A stretch of DNA of 6,652 nt from Planctomycetota bacterium (GTDB taxonomy: Bacteria > Planctomycetota > Brocadiia > SM23-32), in the NCBI GenBank assembly GCA_030604585.1, contig JAUVVP010000109.1, forward strand, positions 1-6,652, written 5' to 3'. Positions within the stretch are counted from its first letter, which is position 1. Each line of letters begins with the position of its first letter. This document shows, one piece after another, positions 1 to 3,998 of this stretch. Below the pieces are notes generated by a model that searched no databases, was not told where the DNA came from, and was given only the letters and a program-made list of their open reading frames with translations. The translations under genes were made by a program, and so were the position numbers.

Positions 1-47
1 ACCTCGCATAGGACCTCGATCTGCCTCTCCGGCTCAAGCACAGCCAT
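1..47 (-). CDS. 5' end of an unidentified CDS running off the left edge
   Basis: An ATG at 47-45 (minus) is preceded by a near-perfect Shine-Dalgarno sequence, GGAGGT, 7 nt upstream. Fifteen complete codons plus two bases are visible and read MAVLEPERQIEVLCEV, with the last residue inferred from GT. That is too short to identify a family. An acidic and hydrophobic N-terminus of this kind is seen in helix-turn-helix transposases of the IS1 sort, among many others, and the recombinase remnant nearby makes a mobile-element gene plausible, but this is a guess. The start call rests on the ribosome binding site and the open frame. A second SD/ATG pair lies just upstream (see the 34-72 entry). Confidence 0.45.
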   Translation of the reverse strand, partial: MAVLEPERQIEVLCE

Positions 48-72
48 CGGGAACACCTCCCTCACAAGACAT
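34..72 (-). CDS. Possible 12-codon leader ORF overlapping the downstream start
   Basis: On the minus strand an ATG at 72-70, preceded by GAGGGAGGT with a 4-nt gap, opens a short frame reading MSCEGGVPDGCA and stopping with TGA at 36-34. It overlaps the first codons of the partial gene starting at 47, in another frame. The 9-mer GAGGGAGGT occurs twice, at 55-63 and 77-85, 22 bp apart, each just before an ATG. This could be a translationally coupled leader peptide, or simply a local duplication of the ribosome binding site. There is no evidence of expression. Confidence 0.25.
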   Translation of the reverse strand: MSCEGGVPDGCA

Positions 73-85
73 GAGAACCTCCCTC
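55..85 (-). repeat. Direct repeat of a 9-bp Shine-Dalgarno-like motif
   Basis: The plus-strand string ACCTCCCTC occurs at 55-63 and again at 77-85; on the minus strand it reads GAGGGAGGT. The period is 22 bp. Both copies sit immediately upstream of an ATG and both can pair with the 16S anti-SD sequence. The copy at 55-63 is the one used by the start at 47. Confidence 0.4.
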
Positions 86-412
86 GGAGCCCCCCATTCC
101 GCAAACGGCACAGACGCCTGCGGGCTATTGCCTGCGACGTTCACCCAGCAGCACCAGATCGCGCAGGGTTTGTAAACAACCAAGCTCTGGTGGAGGCCAA
201 ACCGTGGGTGAGATCATCGACCTTCAGTCGGCACGATGCAAGGGGACACTGCTCCGTACATACTCATCCTCACTGGTATTCTCGCTGCAATTCCGTCTCA
301 AGTGACGGCTGGTCTTGACTTGCCCCCCAGCGTTAGTGCCACTTGTTATGTTAGTATTCCTGCCCCGGCCATTGCCGGCTGGCGGACCGGATCGGAGCCA
401 GATGGCAATGGC
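73..412. other. Non-coding stretch; no confident gene
   Basis: I see no RNA gene, IS end or convincing CDS here. The minus-strand frame of the adjacent recombinase remnant stays open for 62 codons past its stop (412 down to 227, stop at 226-224). It is rich in Asn, Ser, Thr and Arg there, so it may be a decayed C-terminal tail of that recombinase, but I recognise no motif in it. Short palindromic sequence is present, for example GTTTGTAAAC near 168-177, without clear function. Plus-strand open frames across this stretch run antisense to the recombinase and look like composition artefacts. Confidence 0.4.
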
Positions 413-739
413 TCAAACCCCTCCGGCAGCAGTGTCCATCGCCTCGCCCTTGCGCGGTGCCTCGACGGGGAGCATCGGCAGCGCCTCCATCGCCCCTGCC
501 ACGTCGAGCAGCTCCGGGTCGGTGTAGACGTTCATGGTGAGGTCGAGCGAGGAGTGGCGCAGGGCGGCCTGGGCCGTGCGGGGCGGGACGCCGTTCTTGC
601 TGAGGTGGGTGCCGAAAGTGTGACGCAGCGCGTGGAGGTCCACCGTGCGGCCACACTCGTCCTCTTTCGGGATGTCGGCAGCTGCCAGGTCGCGCAGCCA
701 GCCCCCGGTCACGCGGTAGGTGAGGCCCTCAGCGGCCAC
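413..739 (-). pseudogene. Tyrosine recombinase/integrase, C-terminal catalytic fragment (N-terminally truncated)
   Basis: Tyrosine recombinases cut and rejoin DNA through a Tyr nucleophile assisted by an R..HxxR..H/W triad. The 108-residue reading from a GTG at 739 keeps the second half of that site: HxxR in LHALRHTF (His36, Arg39), the following His in LRHSS (His62) and the Tyr nucleophile in MNVYTDP (Tyr72). The core-binding domain and the first catalytic Arg are absent, so the piece cannot be an active enzyme alone. Recognisable similarity begins near Trp14 (WLRDLAAADIP). The frame is open upstream as far as 793, where it meets the stop codon of the deacetylase gene. The style (DLHALRHTFGTHLSKNGV, then LRHSSLDLTMNVYTDP) is what I associate with the large integrase families of Planctomycetota. 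It pairs with the outward-facing remnant at the right end of the window. The GTG start is arbitrary. Confidence 0.85.
573..646 (-). repeat. Left arm of an inverted paralogous repeat (recombinase HxxR region)
   Basis: Read on the minus strand, this 74-bp stretch aligns without gaps to 6579-6652 on the plus strand, with 13 mismatches (61/74, about 82%). Both encode the TVDLHALRHTFGT region of a tyrosine recombinase, and the right copy is cut by the window end. Eight of the eleven differing codons are silent; the three replacements are His/Tyr, Val/Ile and Pro/Ala. That pattern fits diverged paralogous genes rather than a recent duplication. Confidence 0.75.
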
Positions 740-793
740 GCGATTCCTCCCTGCGCGTGACTGCTTGCCGGCAGGCCTTCGCCGCTGCCCCCC

Positions 794-815
794 TCAGAAC
801 TCGGGCGAGTTCTGA
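794..815 (-). other. Perfect stem-loop spanning the deacetylase stop codon
   Basis: Nine bases (794-802) pair exactly with 807-815 around a 4-nt loop (803-806). The hairpin encodes the last residues QNSPEF and includes the TGA stop. The minus-strand sequence after it is a run of G, not T, so it is not a classical intrinsic terminator. It could stabilise the 3' end, slow termination, or be chance. Confidence 0.5.
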
Positions 816-3067
816 AGGTGCACCTCCTGCGTCAGGATCTCCTCGGGCGTGAGACCGCGCTCGCGGATGTGGATCAGCTCCAGGGCCGTCATGCTGTAGA
901 GGAGAGGATAGCGGTCCCGGCGGTTCAGCAGGACCTCGCGGAGGAACCCGCTCAGGACGTCCCAGTGCATCTGGTGGCCGAGGCGGATGGGGATCGGGCT
1001 GCTCGGCCAGTCGTGACCGCTCAGTTCGAAGACCGTCTCAGGCTGGCTGAAGTACCAGGCATCGAACGACTCGACGAAGGCGTTCACCCCCTCCTCCACG
1101 GTGTCGGCCTCGTAGCCGTAGCTCAGGTCGCCCTTCACTTCCCAACTCGCCACGGGACTCTCGCCCAGGAAATGGTAGGGCGGGGCGTAGTAGTCCGGGT
1201 AAGCCTTCTCGACGGAGCGCCAGTTGTACTCGATGTTCTTGGCCCAGAATGCCTCGCCGATCGCCTGGCGCAGATCCTGGCGGCTGATGACGGGGTCCCA
1301 GGGCCGGTGGAAGCCGCCGCCGCCGCTCTTCCAGTGGTAGATGCGGTCACAGCCCATGATGTTGCCGTGCAGCCAGTTGGTGCAGCCGCCGCAGTCCAGG
1401 CGTACCTCGTCGGGCGTGCGGCCGCGCAGGGACTGGCCGTCCGGGTTGTGGTGCAGCGAGTGGTTCTCGAACTCGCAGCCCCTGTCGAAGCAGCGCTGAA
1501 GCAGCATGGTGGCATACTGGAAGTCGTGCCGCGAGAGCGGCGCCACGTACATCCTGGGCGCCCATCGCACGTCGCGGCCGGCCAGCTCTTCCATCAGGCC
1601 CACGAAGCGCTCCAGGGACTCGATGGTGGTGCAGTCGTCGAACGTGACGTGCAGGTAGCGCGGCTTGCTGGATGTGTCAGGCGGCGGGGCCGGGAGCGGC
1701 GGGGCGGGGCGCGCCATCACGGCGGGCCCTGCCCCAAGCTTTGCCAGCGCGGACTTCATGGCCTGGAACGTCGAGCGGTCGTCCTCGGCTTCCAGCGCGA
1801 CTGCCAGCGGCGCCACCGAGCCCGGCGAGCCGAGCTTGCCCAGCAGCTTGGCGGCCAGCCGCCGGACGGCGGCGTCCTCGTGCCCGAGCGCCTCGTACAG
1901 CTCCTCCAGCCCGAACGTGCCGCCCAGCGCGGCGATGGCGTAAGCCAGGTGCAGCCGCAGGTGGAAGATGTCCCTGGGCTGGCTGAACTGCTCGTAAGCG
2001 ACCCTCAGGTCAGCCAGCACGCTCCCATCGCCCAGGTCGGCCACGGCCTCGGTGGCCATGTAGAAGACGCGATGGTTGTAGAAGCTGGCGACCTGGCCCG
2101 TCTCCTCGTCGATTGCGCGCGGCTTCAGAAAGCGTTCGGTGAGCAGGCGTGCGGTGTCCGGCGGGCGGAACTTCCGCAGGCCCATCACGATGAGCCGCCG
2201 ATGCTGACGCCAGGCGCTCGTCTCGATCGCGTCGCGGAGGATGGGCCCGACCTCCTCACCGCCGTGCAGCACCAGCAGGTTCAACGTCTCCATGCGCGCG
2301 AACCCGCCCGGATAGTCGAACTTGTCCTTCGCAAGCTGGACCATCTCGTCGGCGTACGCGGGGTCGCCCATGATGCGCAGGGCGCGGATGGCGAACGTGC
2401 CGGGGCTATCCTCACCGAAAGCCCTGCACTCGCGCGCTATGCGCAGCAGCTCAGGCGTGGCTTCCTTCAGGTCCATCAGCACGGCGCACTTGGCGGCCAT
2501 CTGGAGGACGGGCTTCGCGCTCTCGCGCTTCAGCACCTCCAGCACTGTGCTGCGGCCGGCATCGCTTCCCAGGCGGTGGAGGGCTAGGGCGGCAGCCATG
2601 CGGTTGAAGTGCTCGTCCTGCCGCAGGACCGAGCTGTCCGTCGGGCCGCTCCTGCGCCATGCGCCCGAGCCCGAGTAGAGCGTGTGCGTGAGGGCCGCCT
2701 TCAGGACGGGGATGGCACGCGGGTCGCCGAGCTTCTCCAGGACGGCTATGGCGCCGCGGCGCACCCACGGCGACTCGTCCTCCATCGCTGCGACCACGGG
2801 CTCGAAGGCCGAGTCATCGTGCGTGAAGACGAGTTGCCCGATCGCTGCCTTCCGCACGTCCAGGTCTTCGCTCTGGAGGGCCTCGCAGAAGGTGGCGACG
2901 TGCTCGGGGTTGTTCTCGAGCCCGAGCCGGTAGAGGCGGGCCATCTCGGGCCCCCTGTCATCGAATGTGAATGTGCTGATCGGGTGGTTCCGGGCAGAAG
3001 CCAGCCTTTGTGGCAGCAACAGCAGCAGGGCCAGCGCGACGAACAGGCACGTGCCGGGGCACTTCAT
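794..3067 (-). CDS. Secreted HEAT-repeat / polysaccharide deacetylase (NodB/CE4-like) fusion protein
   Basis: Predicted exported protein of about 757 residues that would remove acyl groups from a polysaccharide outside the cytoplasmic membrane. Residues 1-25 (MKCPGTCLFVALALLLLLPQ, then RLASA) form a signal peptide. Residues about 40-445 are helical HEAT/PBS-lyase-like repeats, clearest at 70-81 (DVRKAAIGQLVF), 101-126 (WVRRGAIAVLEKLGDPRAIP) and 399-425. A Pro-rich linker (about 447-469) leads to the deacetylase domain: TFDD at 475-478 (motif 1, catalytic and metal Asp), NHSLHH at 535-540 (motif 2, HSxxH metal His pair), APPYH at 628-632 (motif 3) and SGHDWP at 683-688 (late His motif). Motifs 2 and 3 are about 90 residues apart, with a Cys- and Gly-rich insert (CGGC at 559-562). 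The frame is open up to an ATG at 3175, but I chose the ATG at 3067 because it starts the signal peptide, has GAGG 8 nt upstream, and lies downstream of a good promoter. The exact substrate is unknown. Confidence 0.85.
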   Translation of the reverse strand: MKCPGTCLFVALALLLLLPQRLASARNHPISTFTFDDRGPEMARLYRLGLENNPEHVATFCEALQSEDLDVRKAAIGQLVFTHDDSAFEPVVAAMEDESPWVRRGAIAVLEKLGDPRAIPVLKAALTHTLYSGSGAWRRSGPTDSSVLRQDEHFNRMAAALALHRLGSDAGRSTVLEVLKRESAKPVLQMAAKCAVLMDLKEATPELLRIARECRAFGEDSPGTFAIRALRIMGDPAYADEMVQLAKDKFDYPGGFARMETLNLLVLHGGEEVGPILRDAIETSAWRQHRRLIVMGLRKFRPPDTARLLTERFLKPRAIDEETGQVASFYNHRVFYMATEAVADLGDGSVLADLRVAYEQFSQPRDIFHLRLHLAYAIAALGGTFGLEELYEALGHEDAAVRRLAAKLLGKLGSPGSVAPLAVALEAEDDRSTFQAMKSALAKLGAGPAVMARPAPPLPAPPPDTSSKPRYLHVTFDDCTTIESLERFVGLMEELAGRDVRWAPRMYVAPLSRHDFQYATMLLQRCFDRGCEFENHSLHHNPDGQSLRGRTPDEVRLDCGGCTNWLHGNIMGCDRIYHWKSGGGGFHRPWDPVISRQDLRQAIGEAFWAKNIEYNWRSVEKAYPDYYAPPYHFLGESPVASWEVKGDLSYGYEADTVEEGVNAFVESFDAWYFSQPETVFELSGHDWPSSPIPIRLGHQMHWDVLSGFLREVLLNRRDRYPLLYSMTALELIHIRERGLTPEEILTQEVHLQNSPEF

Positions 3068-3075
3068 GGGGCAGC

Positions 3076-3079
3076 CCTC
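3076..3079 (-). promoter_or_regulatory. Ribosome binding site deciding the deacetylase start
   Basis: GAGG on the minus strand lies 8 nt before the ATG at 3067-3065. The upstream in-frame ATG at 3175 has no signal peptide after it and lies upstream of the predicted promoter, so 3067 is preferred. Confidence 0.5.
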
Positions 3080-3128
3080 GCACAGGGGGAAAGATGACCC
3101 AGGCCGGTCCTGAGGCCAAAGAAGCGCG

Positions 3129-3157
3129 ATACTAACACGTCCTTCAAGCGCCGGCAA
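3129..3157 (-). promoter_or_regulatory. Sigma-70-type promoter for the HEAT/deacetylase gene
   Basis: On the minus strand, TTGCCG (3157-3152) and TAGTAT (3134-3129) are separated by exactly 17 bp. Each hexamer matches consensus at 4 of 6 positions, including the TTG of the -35 box and the TA...AT of the -10 box. Transcription would begin near 3122, leaving a leader of about 55 nt before the ATG at 3067. The promoter sits between the gene and the Rhs remnant. Confidence 0.5.
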
Positions 3158-3185
3158 GGCCCGTGACAGCCTCATCGCGGCATCC

Positions 3186-3413
3186 CTGACGGGCCGCGGC
3201 GATGAACTGGCCCTCGCAGGTCAGACGCTGCAACCCGTCCTATTCCCAGTAGTAGACCCCCAGGCCGCTCTCCCGCTCGATGGCAATGGGGTTACCCTCG
3301 GCGTCGCGTGTGTAGGCGAACTTCACCAGCACGCTCCCGTCCGAGTCTTTCTTGGTGACCTTCTCGTTCAGTCGCCCCGCCCCGTCGTAGAGGAAGTAGG
3401 TCGTCGCCGCCAC
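3186..3413 (-). pseudogene. Rhs/YD-repeat protein fragment with an internal amber codon
   Basis: Rhs proteins are large secreted shells built from YD repeats that often carry a C-terminal toxin. This scrap keeps about 75 codons of repeat: YFLYDGAGRL, then FAYTRDAEGNPIAIE and RESGLGVYYWE. A TAG at 3242-3240 follows YYWE. The same frame then continues as DGLQRLTCEGQFIAAARQ down to about 3186, which is what a YD repeat should look like after YYWEYD. The stop therefore sits exactly where the conserved Tyr of the YD motif is expected, and a single base change from TAC or TAT would explain it. No start, signal peptide, core or toxin tip is present. The other end meets the GH51-like scrap near 3413-3423. 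A Met-initiated reading can be drawn from 3455, but its first dozen or so residues are antisense to the glycosidase scrap. Confidence 0.8.
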
Positions 3414-3422
3414 TGCGTGGCC

Positions 3423-3847
3423 ATGCAGAGCCCTACCGAGTGCGCTATTGGTCACTCGGCAACGAGATAGGATACGGTCACATGCGCGGCCCCAACACGC
3501 CGGCGGAATACGCTCAGGTGGCTGCGGCCTGCGCCAGGATGATGAGGGCCGTTGACCCGTCCATCGTGCTCGTCTCCTCCGGCGTGTGGAGCCAGGAGGA
3601 GTGGTACACCACGGTACTGGGCGGCATTGGCGACTGCTTCGAACACGTTTCCCACCACGAGTACACGGCGGTGATGAAGGCCTTCGGAGGCACCAGGGGG
3701 CGACAGGAGCTACGGCGCCTGGCGTCGGCGGGGGCTCTGGCCCTGCACGGTCTGGAAGAGCTGCGCGGGCTGATGCGGAGGAGGCCGCACATTAGCTCCC
3801 GCCCGCCTGGCCGCGGCGGGGGAGGATGTGATACTGCAGATGCTTAG
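3423..3847 (+). pseudogene. GH51-like alpha-L-arabinofuranosidase fragment
   Basis: The recognisable protein begins around 3423 with AEPYRVRYWSLGNEIGYGHM, and the frame runs to a stop at 3845-3847. GH51 enzymes are retaining arabinofuranosidases that release arabinose from plant or algal polysaccharides. YWSLGNE holds the general acid/base Glu of clan GH-A (Glu in GNE). Further on, YAQVAAACARMMRAVDPSIV and CFEHVSHHEYT fit the strand/helix order after it. Similarity fades after about 3690 and is lost in the Arg/Gly-rich tail. Family members are several hundred residues long, and the N-terminal half of the barrel, the nucleophile Glu and the C-terminal beta domain are all missing, so this is a non-functional remnant. 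The GTG at 3440 is the only in-frame start near it, and it lies inside a conserved block, so it is not a real start. Assignment to GH51 rather than another clan GH-A family is probable, not certain. Confidence 0.65.
3796..3824. other. GC-rich stem-loop in the decayed region
   Basis: CCCGCC (3802-3807) pairs with GGCGGG (3815-3820) around a 7-nt loop. The stem extends by CTCC (3796-3799) with GGAG (3821-3824) after a 2-nt bulge. No T-tract follows on either side, so a terminator role is doubtful. It falls where the glycosidase similarity has already been lost. Confidence 0.3.
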
Positions 3848-3859
3848 AAACGGAACTGA

Positions 3860-3913
3860 GATGGGAGCCAGTCCCGTGCTTGCCGCCAGCGGTGCCGCCG
3901 CCGGGCTCCCGTC
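3860..3913. other. 10-bp imperfect dyad just upstream of the transglutaminase promoter
   Basis: GATGGGAGCC (3860-3869) is complementary to GGCTCCCGTC (3904-3913), with nine Watson-Crick pairs and one G-T pair, across 34 nt. The right arm ends 3 bp before the -35 box. It could be a regulator binding site, with arms about four helical turns apart, or the 3' hairpin of the decayed upstream sequence. No other instance is available in the window for comparison. Confidence 0.35.
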
Positions 3914-3916
3914 ACA

Positions 3917-3945
3917 TTGACTAGGGAGGCCCGACGGAGTACTAT
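3917..3945 (+). promoter_or_regulatory. Sigma-70-type promoter for the transglutaminase-like gene
   Basis: TTGACT (3917-3922) matches the -35 consensus at 5 of 6 positions. It is separated by 17 bp from TACTAT (3940-3945), a 4 of 6 match to the -10 box. Transcription would start near 3952 and give a leader of about 47 nt before the ATG at 3999. Spacing and -10 style match the divergent promoter at 3129-3157. Confidence 0.6.
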
Positions 3946-3946
3946 A

Positions 3947-3965
3947 CCCGGCATTCGGAGCCGGG
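3947..3965 (+). promoter_or_regulatory. 5' leader stem-loop at the predicted transcript start
   Basis: CCCGGC (3947-3952) pairs with GCCGGG (3960-3965) around the 7-nt loop ATTCGGA, followed by ATCCCCTTTT. If transcription starts at about 3952, most of the left arm would be absent from the RNA, so it may act only in DNA or in a longer transcript. As a weak terminator it could also insulate the gene from read-through out of the decayed region. Confidence 0.3.
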
Positions 3966-3987
3966 ATCCCCTTTTGCACAAGCGGCC

Positions 3988-3992
3988 AGGAG
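3988..3992 (+). promoter_or_regulatory. Ribosome binding site of the transglutaminase-like gene
   Basis: AGGAG is followed by 6 nt and then the ATG at 3999. This fixes the start directly before a good signal peptide. Confidence 0.75.
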
Positions 3993-3998
3993 AGAGCG

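Noticed and set aside
236..760. 174-codon plus-strand open frame starting MQGDTAPYIL
   Set aside because: It runs antisense through the recombinase remnant, whose catalytic motifs are on the other strand. Its composition is that of a shadow frame.
818..2587. 589-codon open frame on the plus strand
   Set aside because: It is antisense to the HEAT/deacetylase gene, low in recognisable motifs and rich in Ala, Val, Gln, Arg and His, as expected of a GC-rich shadow frame. The minus-strand protein has a signal peptide and catalytic motifs.
3068..3175. N-terminal extension of the deacetylase from the ATG at 3175
   Set aside because: The promoter at 3129-3157 lies inside it, the extra 36 residues would precede and spoil the signal peptide, and the ATG at 3067 has its own ribosome binding site.
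3774..3920. Plus-strand open frame containing EDVILQMLRNGTEMGASPVL, ending at a TGA just before the promoter
   Set aside because: It looks somewhat protein-like and could be another decayed gene end, or a frame-shifted continuation of the glycosidase scrap. It has no start, ribosome binding site or family I recognise.
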